Shown: positions 1 through 4,449, counted from the stretch's first letter. The stretch: DNA of 6,314 nt from DATDVH01 sp035290045 (GCA_035290045.1 DATDVH010000025.1:1-6314); one strand, 5' to 3'. The notes: generated by a model from the sequence alone, not told the origin. Translations and numbers: made by a program.

Positions 1-175
1 AAAAACCTACATCTTGAATTAAATTTTTATCCACTGCTGGATTATAATTTTCTGCAAATAAACTTTCTATTGGATAGTGAATTCGTTTTGGAGTTTTCCA
101 TTGTTGTCTATTTTTTTTATTGTTTTCTACACCAACTTCATACTCCAATTGATTATAGTTTTTAATTTTTTCCAT
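1..175 (-). CDS. Unrecognised protein, N-terminal part only (runs off left edge)
   Basis: An open frame of 58 codons starts at the ATG at 175-173 and continues leftward out of the window without a stop. The product begins MEKIKNYNQLEYEVG and is rich in Asn, Lys, Tyr and Glu, with a later stretch KRIHYPIESLFAENYNP. I do not recognise a family. There is no signal peptide or membrane segment in the visible part, so it looks cytoplasmic. No Shine-Dalgarno site precedes this ATG. Instead the ATG directly follows the TAA of a 15-codon ORF in the same frame, so translation may be coupled, or the true gene may be interrupted. It is divergent from galE, with about 100 bases between the two starts. The codon pattern and length of open frame make a real gene likely, but the function is unknown. 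Confidence 0.55.
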   Translation of the reverse strand, partial: MEKIKNYNQLEYEVGVENNKKNRQQWKTPKRIHYPIESLFAENYNPAVDKNLIQDVGF

Positions 176-223
176 TTAGTGTTGCAATTTGGGTGGATAA
201 TGGTATATATGAGTTTCTTTCAT
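176..223 (-). other. 15-codon mini-ORF directly upstream of, and in frame with, the left-edge gene
   Basis: Read on the minus strand, ATG at 223-221 opens MKETHIYHYPPKLQH and ends in TAA at 178-176. The next three bases are the ATG of the left-edge gene, in the same frame. An AGGA lies at 236-233, nine bases before this ATG, so the mini-ORF has a better ribosome-binding site than the gene after it. It could be a translated leader peptide, the original N-terminus of the downstream gene cut off by one stop codon, or chance. The peptide matches no attenuator I know. Confidence 0.35.
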
Positions 224-248
224 ATTTGATTTTCCTATATTAGGAAGA

Positions 249-264
249 AATAGTATATACTATT
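249..264. promoter_or_regulatory. 16-base palindrome with TATACT on both strands, divergent control region
   Basis: Bases 249-264 form a perfect palindrome whose half is AATAGTAT. Because of the symmetry it holds a -10-like TATACT on the plus strand (256-261, toward galE) and another on the minus strand (257-252, toward the left-edge gene). The plus-strand box predicts transcription starting about 7 bases before the galE ATG. The minus-strand box predicts a roughly 20-base leader carrying the AGGA before the mini-ORF. No good -35 is visible in either direction. It may be an operator, two overlapping -10 boxes, or an AT-rich coincidence. Confidence 0.35.
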
Positions 265-274
265 CTTTGACTAA

Positions 275-1318
275 ATGCAACAAACAACATATCATAAAAA
301 AATCATCATTACTGGAGCAGGAGGATATATTGGATCAATCGCGACATATACTTTTTTACAAAAAGGATATGAGGTGGTTGCGATAGATAATTATTCTCGT
401 GGATACAAAAAACCACTTGAGGTTTTACAGGAAAAATTCGGTCAAGATCAATTTCGTTTTTATGAAGTAGATTTAAAAAATGTAGGGAACGCAGATCTGC
501 GTTCCCTACAGTCTGTTTTTGAAAAAGAAAAAGATATTGCTGGCGTCATCCATTTTGCCGCGCTTTGTTCGGTTGACGAATCAATGAAAAAGCCAGAGAT
601 TTATTTTTCCAATAATGTCTGTGGCTCAATGAATTTACTGAATACCATGCAACGGTTTGATATCCACACCATTGTTTTTTCCTCAACGTGCGCGGTGTAC
701 GGCGAGGCAGAGTATGTGCCGGTTGATGAGGCGCATCCAACATATCCTGCCAATCCTTACGGTGAGTCAAAGCGCATGGTTGAGAAAATCATGGAATGGT
801 ACGGCAGACTGCGAAATCTGCATTTTGTTGTTTTGCGGTATTTTAACGTCTGCGGTGCATCAGACGATGGATTTTTAGGAGATAGCAAAAAGCCATCGGT
901 TCTGCTGGTCCAAAACGCAGTGCGTGGTGCTTTGGATATTGAACCGTTTTATCTCACCTATCCTGAAGTTGCAACGCCTGATAAAAGTCCGATCCGCGAT
1001 TATGTCAACGTTGTTGATTTAGCTGATGCGCATGTGAAGGCATTTGAGTATCTTATTAAAGAGGGAAAAAACGATATTTTCAATCTGGGAACAGGAGCAG
1101 GAAATTCAGTTCTTGAGATAGTGAAAAAGGTAGAGGAAGTGACGGGAGTTTCAATTAAGCTAAAACAAACAATTTCCCGACACGGTGAATATGCAAAAAT
1201 GATTGCGTCAATTGAAAAGGCAAAAAATTTTTTGGACTGGGAACCGCGACGGGACATTAACAAAAGCATACAGTCATTGTTACTTTGGTATAAAGCCTGT
1301 CCACATGGATGGATTTAA
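275..1318 (+). CDS. galE: UDP-glucose 4-epimerase-like sugar-nucleotide epimerase (extended SDR)
   Basis: This 347-residue protein is a cytoplasmic extended short-chain dehydrogenase. Family knowledge: GalE interconverts UDP-glucose and UDP-galactose with bound NAD. Visible motifs in order are the NAD-binding TGAGGYIG (13-20), DNYSRG (38-43), HFAALCSV (93-100), SSTCAVYG (136-143, active-site Ser/Thr), the catalytic pair Tyr162 and Lys166 in YGESK, LRYFNVCGA (187-195), RDYVNVVDLADAH (241-253) and NLGTG (270-274). Length is normal for the family (about 330-350). Exact sugar specificity (Glc/Gal, GlcNAc/GalNAc or pentose) cannot be read, and the usual RDYIHV histidine is Asn here. Residues 69-79 are encoded by a perfect 30-base palindrome and fall in a loop between the fourth strand and the HFAA strand. 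From memory of E. coli GalE, this spacing is about 6 residues longer than usual. The ATG at 275 has no close Shine-Dalgarno site. tgt follows after 3 bases, suggesting one transcript. Confidence 0.88.
   Translation: MQQTTYHKKIIITGAGGYIGSIATYTFLQKGYEVVAIDNYSRGYKKPLEVLQEKFGQDQFRFYEVDLKNVGNADLRSLQSVFEKEKDIAGVIHFAALCSVDESMKKPEIYFSNNVCGSMNLLNTMQRFDIHTIVFSSTCAVYGEAEYVPVDEAHPTYPANPYGESKRMVEKIMEWYGRLRNLHFVVLRYFNVCGASDDGFLGDSKKPSVLLVQNAVRGALDIEPFYLTYPEVATPDKSPIRDYVNVVDLADAHVKAFEYLIKEGKNDIFNLGTGAGNSVLEIVKKVEEVTGVSIKLKQTISRHGEYAKMIASIEKAKNFLDWEPRRDINKSIQSLLLWYKACPHGWI
481..510. repeat. Perfect 30-base palindrome inside the galE reading frame
   Basis: Bases 481-495 (TGTAGGGAACGCAGA) are followed at once by their exact reverse complement at 496-510. 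As RNA this gives a 13-bp stem with a GATC loop. It spans the last base of codon 69 to the second base of codon 79 and encodes roughly NVGNADLRSLQ without breaking the frame. It is much richer in G+C than the sequence around it. Six A residues (475-480) precede it, so on the minus strand it is a hairpin followed by six T. On the plus strand a weaker T-run follows at 516-520. Its form is that of small dispersed palindromic elements. No second copy occurs in the window, so its repetitive nature is inferred. Confidence 0.8.
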
Positions 1319-1321
1319 AAC

Positions 1322-2467
1322 ATGTTTGATTTTCAACTCTTGAAAAAAAGTAAGAAAAGCAGGGCGAGATTAGGTTTGTTAAAAACTCCGCATGGTCAGA
1401 TTAAAACGCCAGCTTTTATAACTGTTGGGACAAAAGGAACGGTGAAATCGCTTACTCCTCAAGATTTAGACGCGATCGGAACGCAGATGGTGTTTATTAA
1501 CACCTATCACATTGTTTTATCTCCGGGAGTTGATGTGATTGAAAAAGCAGGCGGCATCCACACATTTTCCGGCATTGATACACCGATTATCACCGACTCC
1601 GGCGGATTTCAAGTTTTTTCCCTTGCCAGAAATTCAAAAGTAGGAACAAAACATAAAAACGAATTAAATAGTGAGGAACAACCACCCCATTTTGTTGCAA
1701 TTACCGACGACGGCGTTGAATTCCGTTCTCCCAGAGATGGTGAGATGTTTTATTTCACTCCGGAGTTTTCAATAGACGCCCAGCGCCGGATTGGTGCTGA
1801 TTTTGCGGTTGCTTTTGACGAGTGTCTTTATTACGGAGCCGATTACAAAAAAACAGAAAAGTCATTGAGGCGGACTCATGACTGGGCGCAACGTAGTTTA
1901 CAAGTTCATAAAGTCCAAAGTCAAAAGTCTATAAAGCAGGAAATGTATGGGGTTATTCAAGGCGGCCTCTATGAAGATTTAAGAAGAGAAAGCGTAAAGT
2001 TCATCTCTTCTTTTCCATTTTTTGGATTGGCAATCGGCGGCGTATCAGTCGGTGAAACTAAAAAAGAAATGCGCGATCAGATAGGCTGGGTTATGGACGA
2101 GTTGGGAGACGATCCCCGACCCCGTCACCTTTTGGGCATTGGTGAGTTTGACGATGTTATGGATGCGGTCGTGATGGGGATTGATACGATGGACTGCGTT
2201 ATACCGACAAGACATGCGAGAATGGGAAGATTTTATGTAGTCCAAAGTCCTGAAAGTTATGGAGAAGTTGATATATTAAAACAGGTATACAAAAAAGATT
2301 TTGCGCCGATCGATGAAATTTGTGAGTGTTATACATGTCATCATTTTACAAGAGCTTATTTACATCATCTTTTCAAACAGCGGGAACTTCTTGCCTATCG
2401 TCTGGCAACTATTCATAATCTTTTCTTCATGGAGCAGTTATTTGAGAATATACGGGAGAGTATATAA
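1322..2467 (+). CDS. tgt: tRNA-guanine transglycosylase (queuine/preQ1 tRNA-ribosyltransferase)
   Basis: Tgt swaps guanine-34 of tRNA-Asp, -Asn, -His and -Tyr for preQ1 (bacteria) or queuine, the key step to queuosine. This 381-residue protein carries the full set of family marks: GTKGTVKSLTP (36-46), NTYHIVLSPG (60-69), DSGGFQVFSL with the general base Asp92, FDEC (165-168), GVIQGGLYEDLR (210-221), GLAIGGVSVGE (235-245), RHLLGIGE (268-275), the nucleophile Asp291 in MDCVIPTRHAR, and a zinc site Cys334, Cys336, Cys339 and His365. Cys168 and Val243 match the bacterial preQ1-pocket residues rather than the eukaryotic queuine pocket, by recall of the Zymomonas enzyme. Compared with E. coli, about 20 extra residues (roughly 102-125) lie between FSL and the ITDDGVEF strand. 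No queuosine synthesis gene is in view, so the base may be salvaged. The start 3 bases after galE, with a weak GGA 8 bases upstream, supports co-transcription. It ends 5 bases before the convergent tRNA-Gly. Confidence 0.96.
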   Translation: MFDFQLLKKSKKSRARLGLLKTPHGQIKTPAFITVGTKGTVKSLTPQDLDAIGTQMVFINTYHIVLSPGVDVIEKAGGIHTFSGIDTPIITDSGGFQVFSLARNSKVGTKHKNELNSEEQPPHFVAITDDGVEFRSPRDGEMFYFTPEFSIDAQRRIGADFAVAFDECLYYGADYKKTEKSLRRTHDWAQRSLQVHKVQSQKSIKQEMYGVIQGGLYEDLRRESVKFISSFPFFGLAIGGVSVGETKKEMRDQIGWVMDELGDDPRPRHLLGIGEFDDVMDAVVMGIDTMDCVIPTRHARMGRFYVVQSPESYGEVDILKQVYKKDFAPIDEICECYTCHHFTRAYLHHLFKQRELLAYRLATIHNLFFMEQLFENIRESI

Positions 2468-2472
2468 ACATG

Positions 2473-2544
2473 AGCGGTGGACGGGATTTGAACCCGTGAC
2501 CTTCTCTTTGGAAAAGAGACATTCTACCACTGAACTACCACCGC
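2473..2544 (-). tRNA. tRNA-Gly, anticodon TCC
   Basis: The minus strand folds as a complete cloverleaf. The acceptor GCGGTGG (2544-2538) pairs perfectly with CCACCGC (2480-2474). U8 and A9 follow, then a D-stem GTTC/GAAT, an anticodon stem TCTCT/AGAGA around loop TTTCCAA, and a T-arm with loop TTCAAAT closed by ACGGG/CCCGT. Anticodon TCC (2512-2510) reads GGA and, by wobble, other glycine codons. Discriminator U73 (2473) fits bacterial tRNA-Gly. CCA is not encoded, so a CCA-adding enzyme is needed. It lies 28 bases downstream of the DUF5069 gene and is convergent with tgt. Confidence 0.97.
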
Positions 2545-2559
2545 ATATTTGATTTCTTT

Positions 2560-2568
2560 ATTATACCA
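2560..2568 (-). promoter_or_regulatory. Extended -10 promoter for tRNA-Gly
   Basis: TGGTATAAT reads on the minus strand from 2568 to 2560, a perfect TATAAT with the TGn extension. Its last base is 15 bases before the mature tRNA 5' end, so the primary transcript would have a short leader of about 8 bases. The -35 position is poor (TCAACC at 2589-2584, 3 of 6, 18-base spacer) and lies inside the end of the DUF5069 gene. Confidence 0.6.
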
Positions 2569-2572
2569 ATAA

Positions 2573-3043
2573 CTATGCGATAAGGTTGATAGTAATGGAA
2601 GGAAAACTGAGTTTATCGTCGGCTTCCAAGTAATCAAAAAGTGTGCCATCTTTGTGTAGTCCGAGACGTTTATTCTCTCCCTCAAGCCATGCTTTTTTAT
2701 CTTTATCGCCACTGTAATTTTCAGTGAGGCGAGATTGAGTCCATTGACTTATTTCACCATCAGCCTTTTCCTTCCCATGATTTTTCATCCACTCACCGAT
2801 TTCGTCATCAGTATGACCTTCTGATACATACTGTTTAAACTCCTCGTGGTTTATGTCTTTGAAGGCAAATAAGCTTTGATCAAGTGGACAGTTGAAATGA
2901 TATTCACCTCTATTGCCCCACAGTTCTGCGCGACATTTGTCAATAGTGCGACCAAGCATGGCAAATCCGCCGATAATCACTTTTGGACTGCGAGGCGGTA
3001 CTTTCGTCAGATTTTGGCCTGCTTTATTTATTTCATTAATCAT
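2573..3043 (-). CDS. DUF5069 family protein
   Basis: This 156-residue soluble protein has the conserved pattern I associate with DUF5069: PPRSP (16-20), GRTIDKCRAEL (31-41), GEYHFNCPLDQ (46-56), the TDDEIGEWM segment (78-86) and a C-terminal run LGLHKDGTLFDYLEADD (127-143). The length is about normal for the family. The biochemical role of DUF5069 is not known to me; the strict conservation of RSP, IDK.RA and CPLDQ suggests a binding or catalytic site. There is no signal peptide or membrane segment. The stop is TAG. The ATG start is supported by a -10 box only 6 bases upstream and the absence of any Shine-Dalgarno site. Its downstream neighbour on the strand is tRNA-Gly, which has its own promoter. 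Confidence 0.85.
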   Translation of the reverse strand: MINEINKAGQNLTKVPPRSPKVIIGGFAMLGRTIDKCRAELWGNRGEYHFNCPLDQSLFAFKDINHEEFKQYVSEGHTDDEIGEWMKNHGKEKADGEISQWTQSRLTENYSGDKDKKAWLEGENKRLGLHKDGTLFDYLEADDKLSFPSITINLIA

Positions 3044-3049
3044 AGTCGT

Positions 3050-3079
3050 AGTATAACTTATTTTTTTAAGATATGTAGA
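3050..3079 (-). promoter_or_regulatory. Promoter of the DUF5069 gene, predicted leaderless
   Basis: On the minus strand a -10 TATACT lies at 3055-3050 and a -35-like TCTACA (4 of 6) at 3079-3074, with an 18-base spacer. Only ACGACT separates the -10 from the ATG at 3043, so transcription should begin at or next to the start codon. Confidence 0.5.
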
Positions 3080-3108
3080 GGCTGTGCAATTAAGGACAAA
3101 ACCGTATA

Positions 3109-3522
3109 TTAATCAATGGTTATTTCACAATTATTGTAGTTAAAGCATATTTGAAAATGATCAAAAAAACCTATTTGACCTAAAATAATTGGAATATGTT
3201 TTGGTAAAGTGTCAGTAAAATAAAAAGTACATGGATAGATTTTATTATAAGCATGAAGAGTAATAATTTCTGATTTGGCCTTAAAAGTTGACCTATTAGC
3301 GGCAGTAAATTCTTTTTCTTTTATTTTATTGAATTGTATTCCTAACCATGCTCCAATCATGCCACTACAAAAGCATACGTCGGCACCAGAATCTATAAGT
3401 GCTACAACTAGAACTGGTGTAATTTTATGAGTTTTTTTGTAATTCAAAAGAACTTTAGCAAGAGGAAGGCGAACAAATTTATTAGTTTCGCTGGGGAGAA
3501 GAGAATAAGGTATTTTAGCCAT
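3109..3522 (-). CDS. Retropepsin-like aspartic protease (clan AA, single domain)
   Basis: The 137-residue product has one aspartic protease signature, ALIDSGADVCFCSG (41-54, catalytic Asp44), and near the C-terminus ILGQIGFFDHFQICF (113-127), matching the ILGR..FF hydrophobic-Gly motif of retropepsin-like proteins. One Asp-Ser-Gly per chain and a length of about 130 residues mean an active enzyme would be a homodimer, as in retroviral proteases. No signal peptide or transmembrane segment is seen, so it should act in the cytoplasm. Its ATG lies within the last codons of the DUF5678 gene (8-base overlap, ATGGCTAA), with no Shine-Dalgarno site, which implies translational coupling and linked function. 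The substrate is unknown. The Ser-for-Thr in DSG is common in this group. No retroelement genes surround it, so it is a cellular protease rather than part of a transposon. Confidence 0.82.
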   Translation of the reverse strand: MAKIPYSLLPSETNKFVRLPLAKVLLNYKKTHKITPVLVVALIDSGADVCFCSGMIGAWLGIQFNKIKEKEFTAANRSTFKAKSEIITLHAYNKIYPCTFYFTDTLPKHIPIILGQIGFFDHFQICFNYNNCEITID

Positions 3523-3715
3523 TGGTGATAGTAGTTATAAAGCCAAAATATTCATTAGTTACTGGCATTATAAAGACACTTTTTTTATTCAATATTTTTT
3601 TGGTAATTGAGTTAAAGTCTTTAGCATGAGCAACCACAGTATTATTTTTATTGTTAATGGCGACCCAACCTGTTTGGTATTTTTTTAGAGCTTTAGTAAG
3701 ATCAAGGAGTTTCAT
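3515..3715 (-). CDS. DUF5678-like small protein, partner of the protease
   Basis: The 66-residue product, with LTKALKKYQTGWVAINNKN near the N-terminus (7-25), VVAHAKDFNSI (27-37) and VFIMPVTNE (47-55), matches the pattern I recall for DUF5678: a short alpha/beta domain with GxWVA followed by a VVAxxxD turn and a helix. Its biochemical role is unknown. It is the first gene of a two-gene unit and overlaps the protease start by 8 bases. From memory, DUF5678 proteins often sit beside retropepsin-like proteases in cyanobacteria and other genomes, so it may be the protease's substrate, inhibitor or adaptor; that is inference. The start is fixed by a strong promoter whose -10 ends 7 bases before the ATG. 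Confidence 0.72.
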   Translation of the reverse strand: MKLLDLTKALKKYQTGWVAINNKNNTVVAHAKDFNSITKKILNKKSVFIMPVTNEYFGFITTITNG

Positions 3716-3722
3716 AAAATCT

Positions 3723-3752
3723 ATTATAGCATAGAAAAGTTTTTCATTTCAA
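3723..3752 (-). promoter_or_regulatory. Strong promoter for the DUF5678-protease pair, leaderless
   Basis: On the minus strand a -35 TTGAAA (3752-3747, 5 of 6) and an extended -10 TGCTATAAT (3731-3723) are separated by 18 bases between hexamers. Seven bases (AGATTTT) lie between the -10 and the ATG at 3715, so the predicted start of transcription is at the start codon or one base before it. Confidence 0.72.
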
Positions 3753-3790
3753 GACGATTTTTTTAAAATGAGCAGGGTCAGGTGGAGTCG

Positions 3791-3896
3791 CCCCGCCAAA
3801 ATTTTTCATGCAGGGATATCAGGATTTGAACCTGAACCAACCGTTTTGGAGACGGTTATGCTACCATTAACACCATATCCCCTCGATGAGGCGGGG
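3791..3896. repeat. Inverted repeat pair CCCCGCC / GGCGGGG bounding the tRNA-bearing insert
   Basis: CCCCGCC at 3791-3797 and its exact reverse complement GGCGGGG at 3890-3896 mark both edges of the segment that separates the two halves of the broken tRNA. They are pure G+C in AT-rich surroundings. Paired as RNA they would bring the two tRNA halves together, with the intact tRNA-Trp in the loop. As DNA they could be the ends of a small inserted element. Seven bases is short, so chance cannot be excluded. Confidence 0.5.
3811..3882 (-). tRNA. tRNA-Trp, anticodon CCA
   Basis: Complete cloverleaf on the minus strand. Acceptor GGGGATA (3882-3876) pairs with TATCCCT (3818-3812) with a G-U first pair, followed by discriminator G73 (3811), the usual base for bacterial tRNA-Trp. 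U8, G9, D-stem GTGT/GCAT (two G-U pairs) with loop TAATGGTA, A26, anticodon stem ACCGT/ACGGT with loop CTCCAAA, and T-arm TCAGG/CCTGA with loop TTCAAAT follow. Anticodon CCA is at 3849-3847. The loop is the same as in E. coli tRNA-Trp. CCA is not encoded. A frame shift by one in the acceptor (GGGATAT/ATATCCC) would also pair but loses U8. It is nested between the halves of a second tRNA. Confidence 0.93.
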
Positions 3897-3942
3897 TTGG
3901 AGACCTCTATTCTGCCATTGAACTATGACCCCTTATTTACTG

Positions 3943-4016
3943 CGCCCTTGGACCGACTCGAACGGTCAACCGCCAGCTCCGCAAGCTGATGCTCTATCCA
4001 ATTAAGCTACAAGGGC
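3943..4016 (-). tRNA. tRNA-Arg, anticodon GCG
   Basis: Complete cloverleaf on the minus strand. Acceptor GCCCTTG (4016-4010) pairs with CAAGGGC (3950-3944), discriminator G73 at 3943. The D-arm GCTT/GAGC has loop AATTGGATA, with the A20 that marks many arginine tRNAs. Anticodon stem TCAGC/GCTGG encloses loop TTGCGGA, giving anticodon GCG (3982-3980) and G37. The T-arm is GACCG/CGGTC with loop TTCGAGT. It reads CGC and CGU. Most bacteria use ACG, deaminated to ICG, for this box. CCA is not encoded. It is the first gene of the leftward cluster; the broken tRNA begins 10 bases downstream. Confidence 0.94.
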
Positions 4017-4035
4017 TTATACGCCACTTAATATA

Positions 4036-4065
4036 TTCGCATTATAGCAAATTTCCCTGTATAAT
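4036..4065 (+). promoter_or_regulatory. Promoter for the MazG-GT39 pair, nearly leaderless
   Basis: A -35-like TTCGCA (4036-4041, 4 of 6) and a perfect -10 TATAAT (4060-4065) are 18 bases apart. Nine bases separate the -10 from the ATG at 4075, so the leader would be about 3 bases. It overlaps the divergent tRNA promoter head-on, sharing base 4041. Confidence 0.58.
4041..4049 (-). promoter_or_regulatory. Extended -10 promoter for the tRNA cluster
   Basis: TGCTATAAT reads on the minus strand from 4049 to 4041, identical to the extended -10 of the DUF5678 promoter. It would start transcription about 18 bases before mature tRNA-Arg and could serve the whole cluster. The -35 is weak (TGAATA at 4070-4065, 3 of 6, 18-base spacer). 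Confidence 0.6.
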
Positions 4066-4074
4066 ATTCATCAT

Positions 4075-4449
4075 ATGGATACTATTCTTCAAAAATCATA
4101 CAAAACAAAACCACAACTTACTATCAAAGAGCTTCAACGAAAATTGCGTGAGAAAGAGCAACAGCTTCGTATAAAGTTTGTCTCACTCACCAAGCGGGAA
4201 AAAGACATACTGCTCAAAACGGTCAAGTTAAGCGAGGAAGTGGGCGAGCTTTCAAATGATATTCTATCAGTGCTTTCTCTTCAGAGAAAATCAAAACTTG
4301 ACGCGTTTGATAAAACTAATTTATACGAAGAATTTGCTGATGTAGTACTTGGAGCTTTGGCTCTTGCTAATACTATGAGGGTTGATATGGATCGCGCGGT
4401 AAAAGATAAATTGAAAAAAATATTTGATGTATACGCTCAAGATAAATAA
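4075..4449 (+). CDS. MazG-like nucleotide pyrophosphohydrolase domain protein
   Basis: This 124-residue, mostly helical, cytoplasmic protein has the metal-binding pattern of the all-alpha NTP pyrophosphatase group: KLSEEVGEL (51-59, EExxE with Glu54, Glu55, Glu58) and, 27 residues on, YEEFADVVLG (84-93, ExxD with Glu86 and Asp89). Family enzymes hydrolyse NTPs or dNTPs to the monophosphate and pyrophosphate, often as house-cleaning of damaged nucleotides. Substrate here is unknown. A single MazG domain of this size is like the short MazG-like or dUTPase-like forms, not full-length E. coli MazG. Residues 13-45 form a charged helix or coiled coil (KELQRKLREKEQQLR) before the domain. The start is supported by a promoter just upstream and no Shine-Dalgarno site. 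The GT39-like gene starts inside its last 23 bases. Confidence 0.8.
   Translation: MDTILQKSYKTKPQLTIKELQRKLREKEQQLRIKFVSLTKREKDILLKTVKLSEEVGELSNDILSVLSLQRKSKLDAFDKTNLYEEFADVVLGALALANTMRVDMDRAVKDKLKKIFDVYAQDK

Larger units (their letters stand above)
3773..3932 (-). pseudogene. Second CCA-anticodon tRNA (tRNA-Trp-like) split into two halves by a 106-base segment
   Basis: The 5' half (3932-3897) has acceptor strand GGGGTCA, U8, A9, D-arm GTTC/GAAT with loop AATGGCA, anticodon strand GAGGT and the start of an anticodon loop CTCCAA, with CCA at 3900-3898. This is tRNA positions 1-37. The 3' half (3790-3773) reads CGACT, CCACC, TGACCCT and G, which are the end of a T-loop, a T-stem strand, an acceptor strand that pairs with all seven bases of GGGGTCA (first pair G-U) and discriminator G73. 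Positions 38-55 are missing. In their place is 3791-3896, bounded by 7-base inverted repeats and containing the whole intact tRNA-Trp. An alternative parse uses GCCTC (3892-3888) as the 3' anticodon strand with a 10-base loop and GGCGG as a mismatched T-stem strand, putting the insert in the variable region. In either parse the T-loop lacks TT, so normal function is doubtful. Confidence 0.68.

Noticed and set aside
546..770. Minus-strand ORF inside galE
   Set aside because: It lies opposite clear GalE active-site coding sequence, with no motif or promoter.
2301..2552. 83-codon plus-strand ORF over the end of tgt and tRNA-Gly
   Set aside because: It is out of frame with the zinc-site coding region of tgt and reads antisense through the tRNA.
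3791..3896. Group I intron in a tRNA anticodon loop
   Set aside because: At 106 bases it is too short for a group I intron and is mostly filled by a complete tRNA.
3768..3989. 73-codon plus-strand ORF across the tRNA cluster
   Set aside because: It lies antisense to three tRNA-type sequences whose cloverleaf pairing explains the bases; the peptide has no recognisable motif.
4424..4426. TTG as start of the GT39-like gene
   Set aside because: An ATG follows directly at 4427 and neither has a Shine-Dalgarno site, so ATG is preferred.
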